Shown: one piece after another, positions 46,370 through 55,100 of the stretch
How the letters are laid out: every line of letters begins with the position of its first letter
Numbering within the stretch: position 1 is the stretch's first letter
Translations under genes and position numbers: made by a program
Notes under the pieces: generated by a model
Seen by the model: the letters and a program-made list of their open reading frames with translations, nothing else
What the model was told of the DNA's origin: nothing
Database searches by the model: none
Origin: an uncultured delta proteobacterium
GTDB taxonomy: Bacteria; Desulfobacterota; Desulfovibrionia; Desulfovibrionales; Desulfovibrionaceae
Direction: 5' to 3'
NCBI GenBank assembly: GCA_903835685.1
Contig: CAILNX010000017.1
Span: 124,001-188,000, forward strand
Length of the DNA stretch: 64,000 nt

Positions 46370-47296
46370 TCAGGGCACAGCCCAGGGCAGGGGCCAGGGC
46401 GGCGGGCAGCTCACGACCAGTCCGACAGTCAGCCCGGGCAGGGTCAGTTTCCAAGCGTGCAGGAGCAGGCCCGGGCCAGGCGGGCCGCCGTATTTGCCGT
46501 CGCCCACGATGGGGTGGCCCCGGCTGGACAGTTGGGTTCGGATCTGGTGGGTGCGGCCGGTCAGAAGCTCCACTTCCACCAGGGAGAAGTCTTGGCCGTG
46601 GATTGTGTTCTGGGTAAGGCCCAGCACCCGGGCCGCCGCCGCCTTGCCGCTTCCCACGGCCATTTTTTCCTGGCCGGGCCTCCCCTGTTTTTCCAGGAGG
46701 TCCTCCAGGAGCACCGGTTCGCCTCGGGGCCAGGACCCGGCCACCCAGGCCAGATAGCGCTTGTCCGCCTGGCGGGTGCGCAAAGCCTCCTGGAGCCGGA
46801 TCAGGTCCGCGTAGGTCAGGGCCACGGCGATGAGGCCCGAGGTGTCCTTGTCCAGGCGGTGGGCCGGGGTGGGGGCAAAGGGGGCCTCAGGGAAAAGGGC
46901 TGAGAGCCGGGCGGTCAGGCAGTCGGAGTGCCCGGTTCCGGGGTGGGTGGGCAGCCCGGCGGGCTTGTCCACCACGATGAAGTCCCCGGCGTCGTGCAGG
47001 ATGCGCAGGGGAATGGAAGCCAGAGCGGAGGGCGAAAGCTTGGGCGGGGTCTCTGGACCGGGCCGGGCCGGGGCCTGCTCCGGGTTGTCCGGGGCGTGGG
47101 GGGGGATGCGCACGGTCTGGCCAGCGGCCAGGCGGTCAAAGGGGCGGCTGCGGTGTCCGTCCACCCGCACCTGGCCGGTGCGCACCCAGCGCATGATGAG
47201 TCCGCCAGGGACCGTTGCTCCGAGACGCCGGGCCAGGAACTGGGCCAGTTTCTGCCCGGCCTCGGCCGGGGTCACGATGACCTGGGTGACAGGCAC
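46370..47296 (-). CDS. RluA-family pseudouridine synthase (RluC/RluD-like)
   Basis: Isomerises uridine to pseudouridine in rRNA or tRNA. The 308-residue protein has an N-terminal S4-like RNA-binding region (about 10-70, GLIMRWVRTGQVRVDGHRSR) and the catalytic domain with the hallmark HRLDKDTSGLIAVALT, whose Asp is the nucleophile. Further family segments are DFIVVDKPAGLPTHPG and ELLTGRTHQIRTQLSSRGHPIVGDGKYGG. The start is a GTG at 47296. The target site is not predictable. Confidence 0.92.
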   Translation of the reverse strand: MPVTQVIVTPAEAGQKLAQFLARRLGATVPGGLIMRWVRTGQVRVDGHRSRPFDRLAAGQTVRIPPHAPDNPEQAPARPGPETPPKLSPSALASIPLRILHDAGDFIVVDKPAGLPTHPGTGHSDCLTARLSALFPEAPFAPTPAHRLDKDTSGLIAVALTYADLIRLQEALRTRQADKRYLAWVAGSWPRGEPVLLEDLLEKQGRPGQEKMAVGSGKAAAARVLGLTQNTIHGQDFSLVEVELLTGRTHQIRTQLSSRGHPIVGDGKYGGPPGPGLLLHAWKLTLPGLTVGLVVSCPPPWPLPWAVP

Positions 47297-47359
47297 GAAA
47301 ACCCCCGGGCCGGACCGCGATCCCTGAACAGGACCGCGGTCTGGCCGGATGGATCGAAG

Positions 47360-49045
47360 CTATTGGCCGTCCGCGGCCGGAGCCCCCAGGGCGTTGGGGT
47401 CCATGTTCAGGTCGTAGCCCAGGATGATGGTCTTGCGGTTCTCCAATCCGGTTGCGCCGGGATAGGTGTTCACGCAGATCACCAGGTCCTTCTTGCCGTC
47501 GTTGTTCACGTCGCCCACGTCGACGCCGGTCACGGCGCCCTGGATGCGGCGGGTCTTCCAGAAGAGGTTCATGCCCACCCCGTCCCAGAACAGGGAGTGG
47601 ACCTCGCCCTGGGAGAAGTTGCGGAAACGGTCGAAGATCTGGGCGGCCACGGAGATGTCCTTGTTGACCAGCAGTTCGTACTGGTCGGGCTGGTTCAGCG
47701 CGGCCACCACGGGCTTGACCGGCACATAGTAGTAGGCGGCCAGGGCGTCCCGGGGCTTGCCCAGGCCCGGGGCGATGCTCTGGTCCTCCTCCAGCGCGAT
47801 GGCCGAGCTGCAGAAGGTGTCCTGGGACTTGGACTGGAGGTCGAGTTTCTCGGTGTACACCGTGATGCGGTTGCTGGAATCGATGTTGATGACCTTGTAT
47901 CCCTCGCCCTTGATGGGCAGGTAGGCGATGCTGAACACATTGGCCAGCTCCGGCAGTTGCAGCATCTTGCCCAGGGTGTACTGGCCGCCCTGGTGGATGA
48001 CTTCGCCGACTCCGCCGCCCTGGAACATGCGGCCAGGTCCGCCGGACTTTTGCCCCAGGAGCGTGGGCTGGAAATTGGGAGGAATGCGCACCACGCTCAA
48101 GTACATGGGGATGTTGTCGTCCTTGATGGTCAGCTTGCCGCCCTTGAAGTTCAGGACCATGCTCTTGGGAGCCTCGTCCTGGTGCCCGGCCACCACGATG
48201 TCCAGGACGCCGCTGCGGGTGGTGTCGATGAGCCCCACGTTGACCAGTTTGCGCCGGGGGTTGGTCTTGAGCTCGCCCAGGAGCTCAAGCTGGGTTCCCT
48301 TGTTGCGGTACACGCGCACGGCCGAGTCCGAGACAATGACGATCTCGGTCTTGCCGTCGCCGTCCAAGTCCCCCACGGCCATGGCGTTGGAGGCAAAGGG
48401 CAGGGCCTGGCTGCGCCAGCGGCCCGGGGTCTGGGGGGAGCCCTCGTAGCGGAAGCGGGGGTTCAAGGTGGCCAACTGGCTCTGTCCGGTCTCGCCCACG
48501 ATGATGTCCGGATTGACCGGCACGTTCACGGCCTTTTCCGTCGGCTTGGGTTTGTCTTCCCTCTCCGCCTTGGCCTTGTCCCCCGGGCGCTCGAAGAGCT
48601 GGCCCCGGATGTTCTGGGCCATGCGCTCCAGCCCCGGGATGATGGAGTCCACCGGCATGCGCTGGCTCTCGGTCCAGGTGTTGCCGTCCCGGGACTGCAC
48701 GGTCAAATCCACGCTGGCCTCGGGCTCGATGACCGTGAAGGAGCCGTAGACCAGGAAGTCCGTGCCCAGCTTGTCCATGAGCTTGGAGGCCTCGACCTTG
48801 GAGGCCGGGGCGGCCGCGTCAGCCTCCTTGGACCCGCTTTTTTCGCCCGGCTCGAAGTGCTCCCGCCAGTTCAGGCGGCTGGAGAGCATGCTTTGCGCGC
48901 CCTTGCCGATGTGTTTGTATTTTTCCGGGCCGTTGTAGGCAAAGGGCAGGACCACGTAGGTCTTGGCCAGGGCGGCCCAGGCCCCGGCGGCCATGAGGCC
49001 CACGAGCAGGATGCTGGCGAGCAAACGAACGAAAGTGCGGGTCAT
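47360..49045 (-). CDS. Exported VCBS/FG-GAP repeat protein
   Basis: Start ATG 49045 (MTRTFVRLLASILLVG) follows GGAGGAAC and opens a signal peptide ending near AWA. The 561-residue protein has an N-terminal region (about 25-200) that resembles a periplasmic nucleoside-triphosphate-independent FlgO/TolB-like fold in its LPFAYNGPEKYKHIG and KLGTDFLVYGSF segments; this is a weak comparison. The rest carries FG-GAP/VCBS calcium-type repeats, clearest in VGDLDGDGKTEIVIVSD and VDVGDVNNDGKKDLVIC, a beta-propeller signature. It is likely a periplasmic or surface protein; function is unknown. It is divergent from the RsmF-like gene. Confidence 0.82.
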   Translation of the reverse strand: MTRTFVRLLASILLVGLMAAGAWAALAKTYVVLPFAYNGPEKYKHIGKGAQSMLSSRLNWREHFEPGEKSGSKEADAAAPASKVEASKLMDKLGTDFLVYGSFTVIEPEASVDLTVQSRDGNTWTESQRMPVDSIIPGLERMAQNIRGQLFERPGDKAKAEREDKPKPTEKAVNVPVNPDIIVGETGQSQLATLNPRFRYEGSPQTPGRWRSQALPFASNAMAVGDLDGDGKTEIVIVSDSAVRVYRNKGTQLELLGELKTNPRRKLVNVGLIDTTRSGVLDIVVAGHQDEAPKSMVLNFKGGKLTIKDDNIPMYLSVVRIPPNFQPTLLGQKSGGPGRMFQGGGVGEVIHQGGQYTLGKMLQLPELANVFSIAYLPIKGEGYKVINIDSSNRITVYTEKLDLQSKSQDTFCSSAIALEEDQSIAPGLGKPRDALAAYYYVPVKPVVAALNQPDQYELLVNKDISVAAQIFDRFRNFSQGEVHSLFWDGVGMNLFWKTRRIQGAVTGVDVGDVNNDGKKDLVICVNTYPGATGLENRKTIILGYDLNMDPNALGAPAADGQ

Positions 49046-49155
49046 AGATGTTCCTCCGGAAGGGGGCCTGGGGGCGTTGCGCCGCGACAGGCCCGGGGAT
49101 ATAAGGCCGAAACGGCCCAGACAGAGACATATACCCTCAGTCGGCCAAAGAGGCA
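49046..49155. promoter_or_regulatory. Divergent promoter gap between the VCBS and RsmF-like genes
   Basis: About 110 bases separate the divergent starts. It contains the VCBS gene ribosome binding site at its left edge and short AT-rich patches (GATATAAGG near 49099 and ACATATACC near 49129) that could be -10 regions. No confident -35 was identified, so the call is only that the promoters of both genes must lie here. Confidence 0.3.
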
Positions 49156-49176
49156 ATGTGCAAGGGAGGGAGCCCC

Positions 49177-50451
49177 GTGGCCCCACGCCGTCGGTCATTT
49201 CGCCTGGTCTGCCGGGGCGGCCAGGAACCCCGGGTCGAGGACCTGCTGCGCGCCCAGGGCTTTTCCTTCGAGCCCGAGCCCTTCCTGCCCATGGCCCGGG
49301 TCCTGACCGCAGAACCCCTGCCTCTGGGCGAGAGCCTGGCCTCGGTCTTCGGGCTCATCTACATCCAGGACCGCTCCTCCATGCTTCCGCCGGTCTGCCT
49401 GGCCCCGCCCGCCGGGGCCAGGGTCCTGGACATGTGCGCCAGCCCCGGGAGCAAGACCGGACTCCTGGCCCAGCTCACCGGCCCTTCGGGATTCGTCCTG
49501 GGCGTGGAGGCCTCGCCCAAGCGCCTGGCCACCCTGCGCCGCAACCTGGAGCGCCTGGGCCTGCCCTGGGCGGCCACGGCCGGGGCCTCGTCCGAGAGCC
49601 TGCCCTTCCCGGACGCCTCCTTCGACCATATCCTCCTGGACCCGCCGTGCAGCGGCTGGGGCACGGCCGACCGCAAGCCCGAGGTCCTGGCCCTGTGGAC
49701 CGAGGACAAGGTGGGTCCGCTCATCCGCCTCCAGCGCTCCCTGCTCCGGGAGGCTGCCCGGCTGCTCGCGCCCGGGGGCCGGATGATCTATTCCACCTGC
49801 ACCACGAACATAGACGAGAACGAGGGGCAGGTTTGTTACACCCTGGATGAACTTGGCCTACAACTTTATCCCCTGCCCGAGCCCCAGGGCTTTTTCCTGG
49901 GCCGCCCTCAACGGCCGGGCCTGAATGGGGTGCTTCGGGTGGAGGGGCCGAGCGAGGCGGGCCAGGGGTTTTTTCTGGCCGGGTTGTCCCGGCCGGGTCT
50001 GGCCCACACGCACGATGCACCCGAGGGCGGAGGCCGCAAGGACGGCCCCTCCTGGGGCAAGCGGCTCAAGGCCGTTGACCTGGACGCGCCGTCCGGCATC
50101 CGCTTCGACCATCTCCCGGACGGCGAGCTCTTTGATTTCAAGGGGCGGGTCTTTTTTCTGCCCCGGGCGGCCCTGGAGCTTCTGCCGCCGAATCTGCCCT
50201 GGCAGGGCCACTGCCTGGGCAAGCACGCGGCCGGGGTGTTCCGTCCGGCCCCTGGGGCGCGCATCCTCCTGCCCGAGGAGCCCGGCCCTGACGCCCTGGA
50301 CCTGCACGACCCGGCCGAACTGACGCTGCTTCTGTCCGGGGGCAGCGCCACGGTGCGTCCGGGCCGGGGGGCCGTGGGCCTGTATTTCAGGGGCCTGGCC
50401 CTGGGCTGGCTGGCCCGCAAGGGGACCAGGGGGCTCTGGGCCGCCGGATAG
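49177..50451 (+). CDS. RsmB/RsmF-type RNA (cytosine-5) methyltransferase
   Basis: Start GTG 49177 is favoured because AAGGGAGGGAG lies at ideal spacing; an in-frame ATG at 49156 has only a weak site. About 424 residues. The SAM-binding motif is VLDMCASPGSKTGLLAQL. The two catalytic cysteines lie in DPPCSGWGT (motif IV) and IYSTCTTNIDENE (motif VI). The C-terminal 170 residues look like the PUA-like/RsmF tail. The substrate is probably 16S rRNA, as for RsmF. The 110-base gap to the divergent VCBS gene holds both promoters. Confidence 0.9.
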   Translation: MAPRRRSFRLVCRGGQEPRVEDLLRAQGFSFEPEPFLPMARVLTAEPLPLGESLASVFGLIYIQDRSSMLPPVCLAPPAGARVLDMCASPGSKTGLLAQLTGPSGFVLGVEASPKRLATLRRNLERLGLPWAATAGASSESLPFPDASFDHILLDPPCSGWGTADRKPEVLALWTEDKVGPLIRLQRSLLREAARLLAPGGRMIYSTCTTNIDENEGQVCYTLDELGLQLYPLPEPQGFFLGRPQRPGLNGVLRVEGPSEAGQGFFLAGLSRPGLAHTHDAPEGGGRKDGPSWGKRLKAVDLDAPSGIRFDHLPDGELFDFKGRVFFLPRAALELLPPNLPWQGHCLGKHAAGVFRPAPGARILLPEEPGPDALDLHDPAELTLLLSGGSATVRPGRGAVGLYFRGLALGWLARKGTRGLWAAG

Positions 50452-50483
50452 GGTCGCGTCCGGCAATTGGCTGTTTTTTTGCA

Positions 50484-50534
50484 GAGGCGCAAGAATAAGA
50501 AACAAGAATTTTTATTCTTCATTCTTGTGGCCTC
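50484..50534. terminator. Composite AT-rich hairpin after the RsmF-like gene
   Basis: An outer GAGGC/GCCTC pair (50484-50488, 50530-50534) encloses CAAGAAT/ATTCTTG (50490-50496, 50521-50527) and AAGAA/TTCTT (50497-50501, 50515-50519). An alternative inner hairpin AAGAAT-TTTT-ATTCTT occupies 50504-50519. It starts 33 bases after the stop codon and shares the AAGAATAAGAA core with the repeat at 439-467. Confidence 0.6.
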
Positions 50535-50645
50535 CACTTTTGCGGACGCGGTCCGAGAGGCTTGAAGAACGGCCCGGTCGGATGGTAGGATAAAGGGTGA
50601 AGTTTCGGGGTCCGCAGGGACACGAACCAGGCAAACGAGGGAAGC

Positions 50646-50984
50646 ATGAGCCGCACGCATGACCCCGGCCGGACTGTCCGGGACGGGCAAAGCAGGATGG
50701 CAGCGGGTTTGGGCCTGGTTTTTGTTTTGGCCCTGGTCCTGGCTCTTGTTCTGGCCCTGGCTCCAGGCCCAGCTCGGGCCGCCAACGAGGCCCAGGAGCA
50801 GGCCTGCCTGTCCCGCTGCCGCAAGCCGACCACCGCGGACACGGGCAGCGAGAAGCCGCCCCAGTGGAAGGCGCGGGTGCTGGCCGAGCTGCGCTACGAC
50901 GCCTGCCAGTTGCGCTGCGGCAAGAGGGGCAAGGGCAGCGGCCTGAACCTGGGCCTGCGCTACCCGCCCATGGCCGGGTACTAG
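50646..50984 (+). CDS. Small exported protein with twin CX3C motif
   Basis: 112 residues from ATG 50646, with GAGGG four bases upstream. A hydrophobic segment (LGLVFVLALVLALVLALAP) preceded by Arg residues ends at a PARA-ANE type signal peptidase site near residue 45. The mature part of about 67 residues has CLSRC and CQLRC, a pair of CX3C motifs separated by about 30 residues. This spacing recalls coiled-coil-helix disulfide proteins, but homology is not claimed. It is not recognised. It stands alone between the RsmF-like gene and cheV. Confidence 0.65.
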   Translation: MSRTHDPGRTVRDGQSRMAAGLGLVFVLALVLALVLALAPGPARAANEAQEQACLSRCRKPTTADTGSEKPPQWKARVLAELRYDACQLRCGKRGKGSGLNLGLRYPPMAGY

Positions 50985-51045
50985 CCCCGCACTCGCCAAA
51001 CGGTCCCCTATGCAAACAGGGGGGAATGGCGTAGTGTCTGAGGAT

Positions 51046-51077
51046 AAACTCGGGGTGCCCTTGAAACCCGAGGTTTT
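51046..51077 (+). terminator. Hairpin with T-run in the gap before cheV
   Basis: AAACTCGGG (51046-51054) pairs with CCCGAGGTTT (51067-51076) with one bulged G, and TTTT lies at 51074-51077. It could end the small exported protein transcript. If cheV is transcribed through it, it would act as an attenuator, since it sits only 28 bases before the cheV ATG. Confidence 0.5.
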
Positions 51078-51104
51078 AAGCGCCAACGCTTCGCTGGAGT
51101 GAGC

Positions 51105-52094
51105 ATGACCCAGACCAACATCCTGCTGGAATCCGGGACCAACGAACTGGAGATCGTCGAGTTCTACATCGACGAAGTGGACCCGGACACCGGCGAGGTT
51201 TATCAGGGATACTACGGCGTGAACGTGGCCAAGGTGCTGGAGATCATCCGCAAGCCCTCGGTCACCCACATCCCGAGCATCCCCAACCCCTCGGTCCTGG
51301 GGGCCTTCAACCTGCGCTCCCGGGTCATCCCACTCATCGACCTGGGGCTGTGGCTGGGCAAGAAGATGGCCCCCACGGACAGCCCCAAGGTCATTGTCTC
51401 GGAATTCAACAGCGTGACCAACGCCTTCATGGTCTCGGGCGTGAACCGCATCCACCGCTTAAGCTGGGAGCAGGTGGAGGCCCCGGACACCAACCTGAAC
51501 AAGTATTCGGGCCAGTGCATCACCGGCGTGGTGCGTTTCGAGAACCGCATCCTGCTGCTGCTGGACATGGAGCAGATCATCGCGGACTTAAACCCGGGCA
51601 TGGCCATGCGCTTTGTGAAGGACGTGGTCCCGACCCAGGAGCCCGAAGAGGAGCCGGTGGTCTACAAGGCCCTGGTGGTGGACGACTCCACCTCCATCCG
51701 GCGCATGATCGCCAGCCTCCTGGATAAGGCCGGGTTGCAAGTGACCCAGACCATCAACGGCAAGGCCGCCTGGGACCTGCTTCTGGAGTGGAAGGCCCAG
51801 GCTGCGGCGGAGAGTCGGCCCATGACCGACTTCCTGCACATCCTCATCTCGGACATCGAAATGCCGGTCATGGACGGGCACAACCTGACCAAGCGGGTCA
51901 AGGACGATCCCATCCTGCGTCAAACTCCGGTGGTGCTCTTCTCCTCCCTGATCACCGAGCGGCTGCGGCACAAGGGCGAGTCCGTGGGCGCGGACGACCA
52001 GGTCTCCAAGCCGGACATCACCACCCTGGCCGAGAAGACCTTCTCCCTCATCCACAAATACCACGGCCACGGCCCGAGTTCCCCGACGGCGTAA
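51105..52094 (+). CDS. cheV: Chemotaxis coupling protein CheV
   Basis: Links chemoreceptors to the CheA kinase and helps adaptation. The 329-residue protein has a CheW domain (about 10-165: EIVEFYIDE, GVNVAKVLEIIRKPSVTHIP, GAFNLRSRVIPLIDL) and a receiver domain (about 185-320) with VDDSTSIRRMI, acceptor Asp250 in ISDIEMPVMDGH and the VSKPD lysine. ATG 51105 is preferred with GGAG at 51096-51099. It is not in a che operon here; the fla genes lie 30 kb away. Confidence 0.95.
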   Translation: MTQTNILLESGTNELEIVEFYIDEVDPDTGEVYQGYYGVNVAKVLEIIRKPSVTHIPSIPNPSVLGAFNLRSRVIPLIDLGLWLGKKMAPTDSPKVIVSEFNSVTNAFMVSGVNRIHRLSWEQVEAPDTNLNKYSGQCITGVVRFENRILLLLDMEQIIADLNPGMAMRFVKDVVPTQEPEEEPVVYKALVVDDSTSIRRMIASLLDKAGLQVTQTINGKAAWDLLLEWKAQAAAESRPMTDFLHILISDIEMPVMDGHNLTKRVKDDPILRQTPVVLFSSLITERLRHKGESVGADDQVSKPDITTLAEKTFSLIHKYHGHGPSSPTA

Positions 52095-52115
52095 GCACCC
52101 CGGGCCGGGCGCGGT

Positions 52116-55100
52116 TCAGAGGGCGGTCGTGCCTTCGGTCCAGTCCGGTGGGAAGCACTGGGAGCGGGGGGGCAGGAAATGGCCCAGGATCACCTCGTCC
52201 GGGGTCTCCAGAGGCAGGACCTCGCGCAGAAAACGCACGGGCAGGGCCTTGAGCAGCGGCCGTTCGGCCGGAACATCCACGCAGAAGATTTCTCCCCAAT
52301 TGGTGGCGTAGACCAACTGGCCTTCGAGAACGGCCGTGGACTCGCGCGGGGCGGTCAGGTTGAGCAGGAAAAAGGCCCGGATGATCCGCTCGGGGTTCAG
52401 GCTCTCGCCGATGGAGCCCTCGTGCGTGAGGATCGGCTTGAAGAACAGGGCCATGGCCTGCATGGCCTCGCTCAAGTCCTGGGCCGTGAGCGGGGATACG
52501 GACAGGTCGGCCTTGACCGTCACCCCGTCGCGGGCCAGGCCGTTCAAGGCCGTCCAGGCCAGGATGGGGGCCAGGTCCTTGCCCTGTTTCAAGGGGGTGA
52601 TGCGCACCCGGCTTAAAGATTCGTCCAGGACCCCGGCGTCCAGCTTCCAGACCCGTCCGGCCTTCACGGCCTGGGCCGACACCCGCAGCTCGCTCAGGCT
52701 GGCCTGCATGGCCTCCAGAAAGGGGATGATCTCCACCTTGTTGGGCCGTTTGGCGAAGGTGCTGAAAATCTTGCGGCCGAGCTTGGTCAGGTCCTCGGGG
52801 GTGATCAAGGCCTGGGCTCCGGCGGGCATGGAGTCCCGCACGGCAGTGTAGGTGTTGATCAAAAACTGGTTCACCCGCGCGCCCAGGGCCATGATATTTT
52901 CATAGGTGGGGTCAGCCGCGCGCAGGAGGTCCTGGATGCCCTCGGGATTCTGCTCGGCCACCTGGGCGAACAGCTCCGGGGTGTCCCGCTCCTCGGCCCG
53001 GCATAGGGGCAGGGCCTCGGGCGCGGCCTGCTCCAGGCCGGTTTTGAGCAGAAAGGCCAGGGCGATGAGCTCCACCGAGGCCTGGTCGTTCATGCGCCGG
53101 TAGTGGTCGGTCACCTCGCGGTACAACAGGACGTAGGGGTCCACTTCCCAGAGCCGGGTCCGGCCAGCGGTCAGGTTGCTCTTCAAGCGATCGCACAAAA
53201 GGGGCGCGTCGCTGCCGCCCCGGATATAGCGCTCCAGCAGGGCGAATTTCATCACCGACTTGAACGGGCTTTTGAGCCCCTTGACGATCTGCCACAGGGA
53301 GGCCCCGAAGAATTCGGCCTCGGGGATGCGGTCCACGTGACCCAGGTCGAGTGCGGTCTCGGGTCCCAGAAGCCCGTTCACCCGGGCCTTGGCCATGGCG
53401 TAGGTGCGCTCCCCGGCCCCGGGCGGGACCAGCCACCACAGCGGCGGCTTGCCCGCGGCCAGCACGGCCGTGCGGTAGAACTCCTCCTTGAGCATCAGGG
53501 CCTGGGCCGAGCCTGAGCTTTCCTCGTCGCTGAACCCGAAATTGTTGCGGCGCACGTCCTCCACGTCCATGAGGAAGAAATGGGCCTCCAGGCTGAATTT
53601 CTGGTCCGCCCAGAGGGAGATGGCCTCCAGTTTGCGTTGGAGCAGGGTGGTTTTTTCCCGGCCTACCCCGGCCAGATCGGCGCAGACCCAGTAGTCCAGG
53701 TCCGAATGGGGGTCCTGGGCCACGCTGCCCAGGCTCCCGATGGTGAACACCGCCTCGATGGTCAGGGCTGATTTGGGCTCGGCCACGAGATCCGCATCGG
53801 CAAAGATGGTGCGGGCCAGGGACAGGACGGCCTCGTCCGGGGCGTACCCGGCCACCCGGCAGGTCGGGGTGTCCGGGGACAGGCCCAAGGCCCGATCAAA
53901 GGCCGACTGGTGCAGGAGAAGGGGCAGGAGGCGGTAGAAGCCGGTCTTTTCCGGCCCGAGCTTTTCCGCACACCAGGATTCCCGGCGCACATTGGCAACC
54001 AGGAAGGCGTCCAGCCCGGCCTTGAACGCGCCCAGTTCGAACCAGCGGCGCACGGCGCAATCGGCCAGGAGGGCCAAATCGGTCAGGGTCTGGGCCTGGG
54101 CTGCGGCCTCCCCGGATTCCAGGGCGGCCAGGTCCTCGGTCAGGGTCCGGGCCATGAGCGCGGTCAGGTTCGGGTGGGTGGCGGCCAGGGCGCGGCCCCG
54201 GGCCTCGGCCAGGCCGCAGGCCCGCAAGGCCACGGGCTCGAAGGAGCAGGCCTCGAACAGGGCCTGGTCGAAAAGGACCTGGCTGAACTCAAGGCCCAGG
54301 AACTGGCAGTCGTCGGCCAGAAGCCCGGTGGCGTCCACGTTGTGCATGACCCCGGACTGGATGCGGACCTGGAGCAGTCGCGCTCCGGACAGGGAGCATT
54401 CCTCCAGACGCAGGCGGCGGGCCTCGACTCGGCTGAACAGGGCTCCGGCCAGATCGCAGCCCGTAAAGGTCACCTGGTCCAGGTCCAGGTCGTGCCAGCG
54501 GGTCTGGCGCAGATCGCAGTCAATGAAGGTCACCTCCCGCAAGTGACAGCCCACGAACCGGGTCCCCTGGAAGAAGCCGCCGGTGAACCGGACCTGATCG
54601 AAGCGCCCCTCCTGCACGAAGGAGCCGGACAGGTTGGCCCGGTCCAGGGTCTTGGCCCCCAGTTCAAGTCCCTTGACCAACTGGCCCTGGGCGTTCAACC
54701 GGGGGTCGGAGGACTTGCGTTCTTCGGCCGGATTGCGGGTTCCGGAAGACTCGATGGTGGCGAAAGCCGTGGTCTTGACCTTGGACTTGGCGGGCTTGTC
54801 GGCCTCGGACGCGGCCTGGGGGTCATAGCGGGGCAGACCCTTGGGCGGGGCCGGGGTGGCGGCTTGCAGGGCCTGGCGGCGGGTGAACAGGGCCTGGAGT
54901 TCCTTGAGCCGGGCCGTGTTCGGCCGGGCTGCCGGGTCCTTGCGGGCCGCCTCGGCCAGGCACCATTTCAGGCAGGCCAAGAGCGGCCGGGGATCGGTTC
55001 GGCCCAGGAGCAGGAAGAGCCGCAGGGCCAGGACCGGGGCCTCGGTCTCGCCCAGGGATTTGCGCAGCAGGGCGTAATCTCCGGCCCCAAGCCGGTGCAG

